A stretch of 64,000 bases of DNA from Alphaproteobacteria bacterium (lineage in GTDB: Bacteria; Pseudomonadota; Alphaproteobacteria; Caulobacterales; Aquidulcibacteraceae): contig WGNI01000001.1 in NCBI GenBank assembly GCA_016124655.1, positions 434,001 to 498,000 of the forward strand. The letters run 5' to 3'. Below the pieces are notes generated by a model. It worked only from the letters and a program-made list of their open reading frames with translations, did not search any database and had not been told where the DNA came from. The position numbers and the translations under genes were made by a program. Position 1 is the stretch's first letter. Each line of letters opens with the position of its first letter. Below are positions 1 to 8,088 of this stretch, piece by piece.

Positions 1-2
1 TG

Positions 3-3000
3 TCGCAACGCCTGCAAACGGTGGAGGGTCGCGCCAGCGACGCGGCGCATCGCGCCCAGAGTGCGTTGGCGGAGGATTTGACGCGGGCGCAAAGGGCGCT
101 GGAAGCGCGCATCAGCGAGATCGAAAGCGATGCGCGTGCGGCGCAAGACTCCACTTTGGAGGAATTGCGGCGGACCGCGGATGCGTTATCGCGTCGGATC
201 GACGAGGCCAGCGCGCGGCCGACCAGTTCGGGCTCATCGCTTGCGTTGGATTCAGAGCTTGAGAGTGTGCGCGACGCGCAGCGCGCTCTGGCCAATCGCG
301 TCGAGAAGGTCGAACACGCGTCGCGTGACGCGACTGCGGGTCTGAGACAGGCCGCGGGCGCGGCGATCGCAGATTTACGCAATGCGCAGCTCGCGTTTGC
401 TGGCCGCCTCAAGCGACTTGAGGAAGGCGCAGGCGTCGACCTCAAGCCGCAACAGGATGCTCTGCTCGCGCGACTTGAAAAGCTCGAAACCGCTTCGCTG
501 CAGGCCCAGACGCTGCGCACGCATGAGATTGGCGAACGGCTGGAAGACTTTGCACGCAGGCTGGTCGAAGCGGAGGATTTGAGCGCCAAGGCGGCGGCGG
601 CGGTCCCGCTCGATCTGGACTCGCGGCTGGAGGAAATCTCCCAACGCCTGCGTGAGGGTGAAGACCGCGCCGCCGAGGACCGCCAAGGAATCGAACAGGC
701 GCGTCAGCGCGCCAGCGCAGATGCCGCCGCGGCCATGGAGACCGCGAAGTCTCTGGATGAAGCTGTGCAGCGCCTCACGCAAAGGCTGGAGGCGGCCGAA
801 GGCGGCGCCAATGCGGCGCTGCGCGCGATTGAAGAGAAGATCGACGCGGCGGGCGAGGCCGCCGCGGAGCACGCGACTGAAAGTTTACGCACCCTTCTTG
901 AGCAGCGCCTGGAAGCGGTCATTTCCACGATCGACGATACGCGTGCGCAAGTGTTCGATGAAGTCCAGTCCGCGCTGCAGGGCCTGCGCGGCGACGAACT
1001 CCACGAAGCGCTCGCGGACGTGAACCGGCGGCTCGCCGCAGCTGAAGCGCGCCAAGCCCAGACCATCGAAGCCATCAGCGTTGAAATCAAGCGCATGTCT
1101 GAGGCGATGGAACGGCGCATGCGCGCGGTTGAAGACAACGCCACGCGCGATCAGTCCCGGCATGAATGGCGCGACGAGATCGAACGCGTCAGCCGTTCGC
1201 TCGAAGCGCGGTTCGACGATATCGAAAAGCGCGAAGCCGCTGCGTTTGATCGCATCGGCCTCGAAATCGGGCGGTTGTCGGACCGCATGGAGGATCGCGC
1301 TGCGCGCACCGAAAGCAAGAGCGCGCACGCCATCGAACAAGTCGGCGAACAAGTCGCGCGGATGGCCGAGCGCTTGAACCAACGCCAAGAACAAATGTTG
1401 CGCGATGTGCATGCGCGGCTGGGCGAAACAGAGGATCGCGGCGCGGTACGCCTGCAGGAGGCGATGGCGTCGATCACTCAGCGTCTGCATGAGGTGGAGC
1501 AGTCGTCGGGAGAATCGCTCGCGCCTTTGCAGAACGCCATGTCGAAGCTCGCCGCCCGGCTCGACGCCGTAGACCAGGGCCCGCAGGCGCAGCCGGCGGA
1601 TGGCGAAGAGCCTGCTCCGCAGGACCACGACATCGAAGCGATCGACACCGCAGCCTACGCGTTCGACGACGACATCGCCTACATTGACGAAAGCGATGCA
1701 GCGCAGCGGGTGGATGTGCAAGACGGCGTCGCGCTTGAACCTGCGTCGTTCGCCTCGGACGCGGTGGACGCCGCAACGATCGATCCGCCGCCGGTCGATG
1801 ACGACTTGAGCCCGCTCGATCTCGACGCGCTTGATGACGACAATCCGTTCAAGCCGGATGCGCCGGCGGACTGGCGGCGTCTGCAGCCGGACGCGATGCT
1901 CAACGGCGTACACCTGGAAGAGCTTCCGCCGCCGCCGCCGGAGGATTCCGACTTCTGGGAAACCGAGGAAACGCGTCCTGTGTCGGGGATTGCGCCGCCG
2001 GAAGTCGCGCTGAGCGAGGTTCTCGTCACTGAGCCCGAGGCTCAGCAAAGTTACTTGGCGATGGCGCGCAAGGCCGCACTGGCGAGCATGCAGCCGAAAA
2101 AGGCGCCGAAGGAGAAGAAGCCGAAGGCGGCGCGCCCGCAGCCGATCGCGCAGGACCCGGCGCTGCGCGGACGCAGTCGCGTGGTGCTTTGGGGAACCGC
2201 CGCCACGCTTGCGGTCGCCGCGGCCGGAGGCGCCTTCTATTATCGAACGCTTTCCGCCGGCCCCGCGGGCGATGCGGAGCCGCGCACGGCGACCCCGAGC
2301 CTGGGGCCCAGCGCTGCGCGTGCGGCGCCTGTCGTGCCGCATATCGAGGGACCCATGGGCGGCGCGTCGGACGTCCCGCTGGACGAGCCGGCATCCGCGC
2401 CCCTGGCTGATGGCGATGTGCCGCTTGGCGCGTCCGGCGCTGGCTCGGCGCCCGGCGCGCAGCAGACGGCGTCGGCGGAGCGCATCGTCGCCGGTCCGGC
2501 GCCGCTGCAAGCGCAGACGCTCGAAGACGCCGCTGCAGCCGGCAATCCCGTGGCGCAGTACGAACTGGCGCTGCAGCGCATCCAATCGCGGCAGGCGGCG
2601 CAAGCCGCGCCTCTTCTGCGCCAGGCGGCGGAGCGCGGTCTGGCCATGGCCCAGTATCGGCTCGCCAAGCTCTATGAGCGCGGCGAAGGGTTGCCATCGG
2701 ACATCCAGCAAGCGCGTTTGTGGACCGAGCGCGCCGCCAGCGGCGGCAATCGGCGCGCGATGCACGATCTCGGCGTGTTCTATGCCCGCGGCGAAGGCGT
2801 GCCGCTGGACGAGCAGGCGGCGTTCCGCTGGTTCCGGCAGGCGGCCGAGCTGGGCGTGACCGACAGCCAGTTCAATCTGGGCGTCCTCTATCAACAAGGC
2901 CGGGGCGTGACGGCGAGCCCAACGGAAGCTCTGTTCTGGTTCCGCGTGGCCGCGCGCAACGGCGACGCAGACGCCGCGGCCCGCGCCACGGCGATCGAAA

Positions 3001-3140
3001 ACACGCTGACGCAAACGCAGGTCGAACAGGCGCGTGCGCGTTCGGAGGCGTTCCGGCCGCGCGCGGCGGCGGCGGCGGCGAACGGCGAGTTCGGCGCGAG
3101 GCCGTGGCAGGCGCGCGCAACCGCCGCTTCCGGCGCCTAA
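3..3140 (+). CDS. podJ: PodJ-like polar localization factor (5' partial)
   Basis: The frame is open at the left edge, so the N terminus is missing; the GTG at 21 is probably internal because the coiled-coil pattern already runs before it. The visible order is a very long Arg/Glu/Ala-rich coiled coil (about the first 520 residues), an acidic Pro-rich linker, a Lys/Pro-rich stretch, one transmembrane helix (around codons 720-740, VVLWGTAATLAVAAAGG), a Pro/Ala periplasmic linker, and three to four Sel1-type repeats (AQYRLAKLYERGEG, AMHDLGVFYARGEG, SQFNLGVLYQQGRG). This cytoplasmic coiled coil, single TM and periplasmic Sel1 layout is that of PodJ, which organises the flagellar/pilus pole in Caulobacter. 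A C-terminal peptidoglycan-binding domain, present in Caulobacter PodJ, is not seen: the protein ends about 50 residues after the last repeat. Family call firm; function by analogy. Confidence 0.85.
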   Translation, partial: SQRLQTVEGRASDAAHRAQSALAEDLTRAQRALEARISEIESDARAAQDSTLEELRRTADALSRRIDEASARPTSSGSSLALDSELESVRDAQRALANRVEKVEHASRDATAGLRQAAGAAIADLRNAQLAFAGRLKRLEEGAGVDLKPQQDALLARLEKLETASLQAQTLRTHEIGERLEDFARRLVEAEDLSAKAAAAVPLDLDSRLEEISQRLREGEDRAAEDRQGIEQARQRASADAAAAMETAKSLDEAVQRLTQRLEAAEGGANAALRAIEEKIDAAGEAAAEHATESLRTLLEQRLEAVISTIDDTRAQVFDEVQSALQGLRGDELHEALADVNRRLAAAEARQAQTIEAISVEIKRMSEAMERRMRAVEDNATRDQSRHEWRDEIERVSRSLEARFDDIEKREAAAFDRIGLEIGRLSDRMEDRAARTESKSAHAIEQVGEQVARMAERLNQRQEQMLRDVHARLGETEDRGAVRLQEAMASITQRLHEVEQSSGESLAPLQNAMSKLAARLDAVDQGPQAQPADGEEPAPQDHDIEAIDTAAYAFDDDIAYIDESDAAQRVDVQDGVALEPASFASDAVDAATIDPPPVDDDLSPLDLDALDDDNPFKPDAPADWRRLQPDAMLNGVHLEELPPPPPEDSDFWETEETRPVSGIAPPEVALSEVLVTEPEAQQSYLAMARKAALASMQPKKAPKEKKPKAARPQPIAQDPALRGRSRVVLWGTAATLAVAAAGGAFYYRTLSAGPAGDAEPRTATPSLGPSAARAAPVVPHIEGPMGGASDVPLDEPASAPLADGDVPLGASGAGSAPGAQQTASAERIVAGPAPLQAQTLEDAAAAGNPVAQYELALQRIQSRQAAQAAPLLRQAAERGLAMAQYRLAKLYERGEGLPSDIQQARLWTERAASGGNRRAMHDLGVFYARGEGVPLDEQAAFRWFRQAAELGVTDSQFNLGVLYQQGRGVTASPTEALFWFRVAARNGDADAAARATAIENTLTQTQVEQARARSEAFRPRAAAAAANGEFGARPWQARATAASGA

Positions 3141-3230
3141 ACGCCTGGGCCTATTGGCGCATTGCCCTTCGCGCCGGGGCCTGGAATAACCGTTCGGCTC
3201 ATCCCGCAACGCGCCGCCTGACAGCCGCCC

Positions 3231-4139
3231 ATGTCGATCTATCTGCCGATCGCCGAGATGCCGGTGAATTGGCTGCTCATCTTTGTTTTGAGCGGCGGCG
3301 TCGGCTTTCTGTCCGGGCTGACCGGCGTCGGCGGCGGCTTCATCTTGACGCCCCTGTTGATCTTCATCGGCATTCCAGCGCCCGTCGCCGTGGCGACGCA
3401 GGCGAGCCAGATTGCGGCGACTTCGGCGTCAGGGCTCTGGGCTCAGGCGCGGCGCAACAGCGTGGACTGGCGCATGGGCCTGTTGCTGACGTGCGGCGGC
3501 GTGATCGGCGGGGCGTTCGGCGTCACGCTGTTTCAGCAGGCGATGCGGCTTGGCCAGATCGATATCGTTATTTCGTTGTTCTACGTCGTGTTTCTCGGCG
3601 CCATCGGCGCGATGATGCTGATGGAAAGCGCCAGCGCGCTCCGGCGCGACAAGGGCGCGCCCGTCCGCATGCCGCTCAACCGTCCGGCGCGCACCATTGC
3701 GCACCGCTTGCCGCTGCAACTGCGCTTTCCCCGGTCGGGACTTTATATCAGCATCATTCCGCCGCTGGTGCTGGGCGCAGCGGTCGGCGCACTTGCGGCC
3801 ATCATGGGCGTGGGCGGCGCCTTCCTGCTCATTCCCGCCATGATCTATTTGTTGCGCATGCCCACCAGCATCGTGGTCGGCACGTCGATGTTTCAAATCC
3901 TGTGCGTCATGGCGCTCGTCACGATGTTGCAGGCAATGCTGACGCAGCGTGTCGATCTCGTGCTTTCCGCCATTCTGATCACGGGAGGCGTTCTCGGCGC
4001 GCAATTCGGCGCGCGGCTGGGCGCGCGATTGCCAGCCGAACAGGTGCGCATTCTGCTCGCCGCATTGATCCTGCTCTCCGCCATCAAATTGTTCTGGGAC
4101 CTCGTGCGTCCGCCAGACGAATTGTACGTGCTGAGCTGA
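3231..4139 (+). CDS. TauE/SafE family sulfite/anion exporter
   Basis: A 302-residue polytopic inner-membrane protein with about eight hydrophobic segments in two similar halves. Each half carries the Gly-rich family signature (LSGLTGVGGGFILTP near residue 30 and AAIMGVGGAFLLIPA near 190). TauE/SafE proteins export sulfite, sulfoacetate or related organosulfur anions, but the substrate cannot be read here. The TGA stop overlaps the ATG of the next gene (ATGA at 4139), so the two are translationally coupled. Pairing of this exporter with a TIGR02186 protein is common in alphaproteobacteria. The start codon has a weak ribosome site; the next in-frame ATG at 3258 is an alternative. Confidence 0.9.
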   Translation: MSIYLPIAEMPVNWLLIFVLSGGVGFLSGLTGVGGGFILTPLLIFIGIPAPVAVATQASQIAATSASGLWAQARRNSVDWRMGLLLTCGGVIGGAFGVTLFQQAMRLGQIDIVISLFYVVFLGAIGAMMLMESASALRRDKGAPVRMPLNRPARTIAHRLPLQLRFPRSGLYISIIPPLVLGAAVGALAAIMGVGGAFLLIPAMIYLLRMPTSIVVGTSMFQILCVMALVTMLQAMLTQRVDLVLSAILITGGVLGAQFGARLGARLPAEQVRILLAALILLSAIKLFWDLVRPPDELYVLS

Positions 4140-4894
4140 TGCGGGCCGCAGCCTATCTTCTGCTTGCGTGGCTGTGCGCGGCGAACGCGTTTGCGCAGGC
4201 GCCAGCGCCGCCAGATCTGCCTGCGGCGGTCACGGATGAAGCGATCTCGGTGACATCGGATTATCGCGGATCGCGGATGACGGTGTTCGGCGTCAATCCG
4301 GATCGGCGCGGCCGCGGCGACATCGTCGTCGTTGTGCGCGGTCCCAACCTGCCGGCGACGATCCGGCGGAAGCGGCGCGTGTTCGGCCTTTGGGTGAACG
4401 GCGAGCCTGTGCGGTTCGCCGAGGCGCCGTCGTTCTTCACCGTCATCAGCGCACGGCCTCTGCGCGAGATCGCACGGCCGCAGGCGATTTCCTCGCTCGG
4501 CCTCGACCCGGCCGCGGTCGCACGCCTGGAGAGCGCTACGCCGCCGGACGCCAGCGCGGCGGATTATCGGCGCGCGCTTTCGCGGCTGCGGCGCGCGGCT
4601 GGGCTCTACTCAGAAATACCCGACGGACTGCAGCTGCGCGGGCGGGGATTGTTTTCAACCCAGGTCACCATTCCCGCGAACGCGCCGATTGGCGCGTACT
4701 TCGCCGATGTCTATCTGTTCCGAGACGGCCGTCTCGTCTCGTCGCAGCGCAGCACGGTCACCATCGCCCGCATCGGCGCGGAAAGACTTGTGCACATGGC
4801 CGCCACGCGGACGCCATTTTTGTACGGGCTGTTCGTCGTGATCGTGGCTTTGGGCGCAGGCTGGGGCGCAGCCCTCGCGTTGAGGAGAAGTTGA
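4139..4894 (+). CDS. TIGR02186 family membrane-anchored protein
   Basis: This 251-residue protein starts at an ATG overlapping the upstream stop. It has a cleavable signal peptide (hydrophobic LLLAWLCAANAFA, likely cut before QAPAP), a periplasmic beta-rich region of about 200 residues containing a typical VFGVNPDRRGRGDIVVVVRGP segment, and a C-terminal transmembrane helix (residues about 227-246) ending in RRS. The architecture and its position after a TauE/SafE exporter match TIGR02186. The biochemical role is unknown; it may be a periplasmic accessory of the exporter (inference). It is coupled by ATGA to the DUF3429 gene. Confidence 0.85.
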   Translation: MRAAAYLLLAWLCAANAFAQAPAPPDLPAAVTDEAISVTSDYRGSRMTVFGVNPDRRGRGDIVVVVRGPNLPATIRRKRRVFGLWVNGEPVRFAEAPSFFTVISARPLREIARPQAISSLGLDPAAVARLESATPPDASAADYRRALSRLRRAAGLYSEIPDGLQLRGRGLFSTQVTIPANAPIGAYFADVYLFRDGRLVSSQRSTVTIARIGAERLVHMAATRTPFLYGLFVVIVALGAGWGAALALRRS

Positions 4895-5367
4895 TGCCGC
4901 GCAGAATACCGGCGATTGCGCTGCAACTGGGACTATTGGGCCTTTTGCCCTTCTTTGGGGCTGCGCTGATGTCCTTGATGGAGGATGACGGGCTCTCGCG
5001 GCTGGGCTTTACCGCGTTCTCGATCTACGCGGCCGCGATCCTCTCGTTTCTTGGCGGCGTGCGCTGGGGCATTGAAATCATGCGGGCGCCGCAAGAGCCC
5101 AACAGCTCTCGGCTTGTTTTTTCCGTTCTGCCGGCGATCGCGGCGTGGGCGCTCGCGCTTTATGCCCTCACGGGCCCACATGCGTTGGGCGTTTCAGCGG
5201 CGTTCGCTGGATTGTTCGCGCTTCAGTATGTTTGGGATTTGCGCGCGGCGCGTGATGCGGCGGCGCCGGCCTGGTACCCGTTGCTGCGTCAAATTCTCAC
5301 CGGGGGCGTGATGCTGGCGTGTCTGGTTCTGCCTGTGGCGGACATTCTGCACACGTCCGCGTCTTAG
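4894..5367 (+). CDS. DUF3429 domain-containing membrane protein
   Basis: A 157-residue protein made of about five hydrophobic helices with the family-typical segments FSIYAAAILSFLGGVRWG and LQYVWDLRA. The start is the ATG at 4894 overlapping the previous TGA, preceded by a good Shine-Dalgarno (GAGGAGAAG at 4882-4890). It is the third gene of a coupled unit with the TauE exporter and TIGR02186 protein. The family has no assigned function. The 3' end overlaps the end of the convergent pdeM gene by 4 bp. Confidence 0.8.
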   Translation: MPRRIPAIALQLGLLGLLPFFGAALMSLMEDDGLSRLGFTAFSIYAAAILSFLGGVRWGIEIMRAPQEPNSSRLVFSVLPAIAAWALALYALTGPHALGVSAAFAGLFALQYVWDLRAARDAAAPAWYPLLRQILTGGVMLACLVLPVADILHTSAS

Positions 5368-6038
5368 CCGTCGGGCAAAAGCCGTTCCGCTGCTGCGGGC
5401 CAGACCCGGCCCTGCGCCGCGATGAGCGCGACTGCCCCTTGGGGGAAGATTTCAGCGAACGCGCTGTCGCGCAGATTCAGCCCGCCCGTGTATGCGCCGA
5501 ACGCGGGCATGACCATGCGGCGTCCGTCCGTGGCGAAACAGCGCGCGCGGACGGAACGACCGCGCGACGCAACCTTTGCGCATGGATGCAAGTGCCCCGC
5601 CACTTCGCCTTCGCATGCGCCGGCCAGAGGTTCATGACGAAACGTCAGCGCGCCGAGCGTGAGGTCTGCATGCATGGCGCCGCCAAGCGCCCGCGGGATT
5701 TCCGGATCATGGTTGCCTTCGATCCAAATCCAATCGACCCGCGCGGTGAGCCCACACAGACGCTCGCGATCGTCCGCCGCCATGCGCGCAGGGCCGCCGA
5801 CGTCGTGGAAGCTGTCGCCGAGCGAGATGACGCAATCGGGACGCAGGCGCGCGATGACCGCTTCAAGAGCCGAGAGGGTGGCGCGGGTGTCATAGGGTGG
5901 AATGAGCTGGCCACGGACCGCGAAGGACGAGCCCTTCTCCAGATGCAGGTCCGACACGACGAGGCAGCGCTCGGCGGCGAGCCAGAGCGCGCCTTCAGGC
6001 TCGGCGCGCACGCGGACGCCGCAAAGCTCGGTCTCCAC
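5364..6038 (-). CDS. pdeM: Ligase-associated DNA damage response endonuclease PdeM
   Basis: A calcineurin-type metallophosphoesterase of 224 residues. Metal-site motifs are in order: VVSDLHLEKGS (D-x-H), SLGDSFHD (GD), IEGNHDPE (GNHD) and a late GHLHP. PdeM is part of a widespread bacterial repair set (ATP-dependent ligase, exonuclease, Lhr helicase, PdeM); lhr lies just upstream on the same strand, with one gene between. I chose the GTG at 6038 because homologues place the first motif about 30 residues from the start. A longer frame opens at a GTG at 6149, adding 37 Arg/Pro-rich residues without a good ribosome site. No ligase or exonuclease gene is in the window. Confidence 0.88.
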   Translation of the reverse strand: METELCGVRVRAEPEGALWLAAERCLVVSDLHLEKGSSFAVRGQLIPPYDTRATLSALEAVIARLRPDCVISLGDSFHDVGGPARMAADDRERLCGLTARVDWIWIEGNHDPEIPRALGGAMHADLTLGALTFRHEPLAGACEGEVAGHLHPCAKVASRGRSVRARCFATDGRRMVMPAFGAYTGGLNLRDSAFAEIFPQGAVALIAAQGRVWPAAAERLLPDG

Positions 6039-6171
6039 GCCCTTCTCTGCCGCGACCGCGAGCGGCGGTTGCGGAAGGCGTCGCGCGCGGGGCGCACGCG
6101 GTTTCCGAGATGGTCCAGAAAGCGTCGTCACGCTGGCTCTATAGACCACGGTTCCGAGTCGGCGAAACGCG

Positions 6172-8088
6172 CTACGGCGTCACGATGGGGAAATCGCCGC
6201 GCGGCGGGGGGAACAATGTGCGGAAGCGCGCCCATGCCGCGGCATCGCCCTGAACCGGCAGCGGCGGCGCCTGGTCGGTGAACATCGACGCCAGAAACAG
6301 CGCCCGCGGGAGCACAAGCGAGGCGTCGGCATTGTCCAGCGTCACGCCGCGTTCGTGAACGAGCACGCCGTTCTGAACCGTGACCGCGAAGGTTTCATCT
6401 CGATCGGGAAAGCGCAGATTGAGCCGCAGCGGCGTTTCGCCGGCGCGTTCGGGATCGAGCCGAACGGCCAAGAGATCGAGCAGCATTTCGGTCGGCGAAG
6501 CGGCGACAAAGTCCAGGCTCTGTGCAACCGGCGCCGCGGGCGGCGGGCCCTGTCGCAATTCGCGCGCGGCGGCGAGATACATGGCGCGCCAGATCGCGCT
6601 CTCGGATTGAAAGCCGAGCTGGGTTTCGGCTTCGGCCAAGAGCGTTCGCGCGGCATCGTTGGCTGGATCGGCAAAGACCGCGAGATCCAAGAGTTCAGCG
6701 GCCCAGCGGTAATCGCCCTGCCCCATTGCTTGGCGCGCGCGTGCAATCACGCGCCGTGCGCCGCCCATCGCTTCGATGTAGCGCGAGGCGGATTGTTCAT
6801 GCGGAAGCGTGTTCAGATGCGCGGGATTGCCGTCATACCAGCCCATATAGCGCTGATACACGGCGCGCGAATTGTGCCGCATGGTGCCGTAATAGCCGCG
6901 ATTGAACCAGCGCTGGTTCAGGCTTTCGGGCAGCGCGATGCGTTCAGCGATCTCTTCGCCGGTATAGCCTTCATTCATCAGCCGGACGGACTGGTCATGG
7001 AGATATTTGTAGGCGTCGCGATGGCTGGCGATGAAGTCGCGCACGCGGTCGCCGCCAAAGCGCGGCCAGGCATGGGAGGTGAACATCACGTCGCTGTCGG
7101 CGCCATAGAGCCGCAAGGATTCCGTCAAGTAGTCCGCCCAGACCTTGGCGTCGCGCACCAAGGCGCCTCTGGGCGTCAGCACATTGTGCATCGTGGCGTT
7201 GGCGTTCTCCGCCAGGCACAACGCGCGCAATTGCGGCAGGAAGACATTCATCTCCGCAGGCGCTTCCGTGCCGGGCGTCAATTGGAAGACGACTTGCACG
7301 CCATCGATGTCGAGCGTTTGGCCGGTGCGGGTGATGATTTCGGTCGGCGCCAGCAAAGAGCGTGTTCCCGCTGAAACGCCTGGGCCGATGCCGACACCCA
7401 TGACGCCTTCCGGCCCCGGGATGACAGCGGCGCCGAACTGCAGTTGCGCCCGCCGGCTCATGGCGTTGCCGGCGATGACGTTTTCGCTCACCGCATGTTC
7501 GAGAAACCCTTCCGGGGCGATGATGCGGGTTCCGCCTGCGCGCAGGCGCGCGGTGTCGACGACGCCGCGAACGCCGGCGAAATGATCGGCATGGCTGTGC
7601 GTGTAGATGACGGCGACGACGGGTTTGTCGCCCAAATGCGCGCGCGTCAGCGCCAGCGCCGCTTCCGCCGTCTCCACGCTCGTCAAGGGATCGATCAGGA
7701 TCAGGCCAGTGTCGCCAACGATGATCGACATGTTGGCGGCATCGAAACCGCGCACCTGATAGATTCGGTCGCTGACCTGAAACAGCCCATGGCGCGCCAG
7801 CAAGCCCATATGGCGCCAGAGGCTGGGATGCACCGTGGACGGCGCGGGCCCTTGCACGAAATCATAGGCGGAGAAGTCCCACACGGTCTGCCCGCTTGCG
7901 GTGCGGATGCGCGGTTCGCTCGCTGTCGCGATGAACCCGCGCGCGGCGAAGTCTTCATCCTCGGCGTCGGCGGGGAGATTTGCGCGCGCCTGAGCGTTCG
8001 CCGCCAGGGTTGCGTCGCTGGCCTGTGCGAACGCCAAGCCTTGCGCCAACAGCGCCGTCGCCGCCGCGGTGATCAAGACGTGCTTCAT
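6172..8088 (-). CDS. Secreted alkyl-sulfatase-type metallo-beta-lactamase-fold hydrolase
   Basis: 638 residues. A signal peptide (LITAAATALLAQGLAFA) is followed by an MBL-fold domain with THSHADHFAG as the zinc motif, a middle helical dimerisation region (RGYYGTMRHNSRAVYQRYMGW), and a C-terminal SCP2-like domain. This three-domain order is that of the SdsA1/BDS1 class, which hydrolyses alkyl sulfates such as SDS. Here it would act in the periplasm or outside. The ATG at 8088 has a purine-rich ribosome site (GGGGGAGAGG). It sits between lhr and pdeM, which is unusual, and the lhr reading frame overlaps its first 134 nt. Substrate is inferred from family only. Confidence 0.87.
   Translation of the reverse strand: MKHVLITAAATALLAQGLAFAQASDATLAANAQARANLPADAEDEDFAARGFIATASEPRIRTASGQTVWDFSAYDFVQGPAPSTVHPSLWRHMGLLARHGLFQVSDRIYQVRGFDAANMSIIVGDTGLILIDPLTSVETAEAALALTRAHLGDKPVVAVIYTHSHADHFAGVRGVVDTARLRAGGTRIIAPEGFLEHAVSENVIAGNAMSRRAQLQFGAAVIPGPEGVMGVGIGPGVSAGTRSLLAPTEIITRTGQTLDIDGVQVVFQLTPGTEAPAEMNVFLPQLRALCLAENANATMHNVLTPRGALVRDAKVWADYLTESLRLYGADSDVMFTSHAWPRFGGDRVRDFIASHRDAYKYLHDQSVRLMNEGYTGEEIAERIALPESLNQRWFNRGYYGTMRHNSRAVYQRYMGWYDGNPAHLNTLPHEQSASRYIEAMGGARRVIARARQAMGQGDYRWAAELLDLAVFADPANDAARTLLAEAETQLGFQSESAIWRAMYLAAARELRQGPPPAAPVAQSLDFVAASPTEMLLDLLAVRLDPERAGETPLRLNLRFPDRDETFAVTVQNGVLVHERGVTLDNADASLVLPRALFLASMFTDQAPPLPVQGDAAAWARFRTLFPPPRGDFPIVTP

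Noticed and set aside
885-3209. 774-codon antisense ORF over podJ
   Set aside because: It is a GC-rich shadow with Arg-rich, protein-unlike composition opposite a clear coiled-coil/Sel1 gene.
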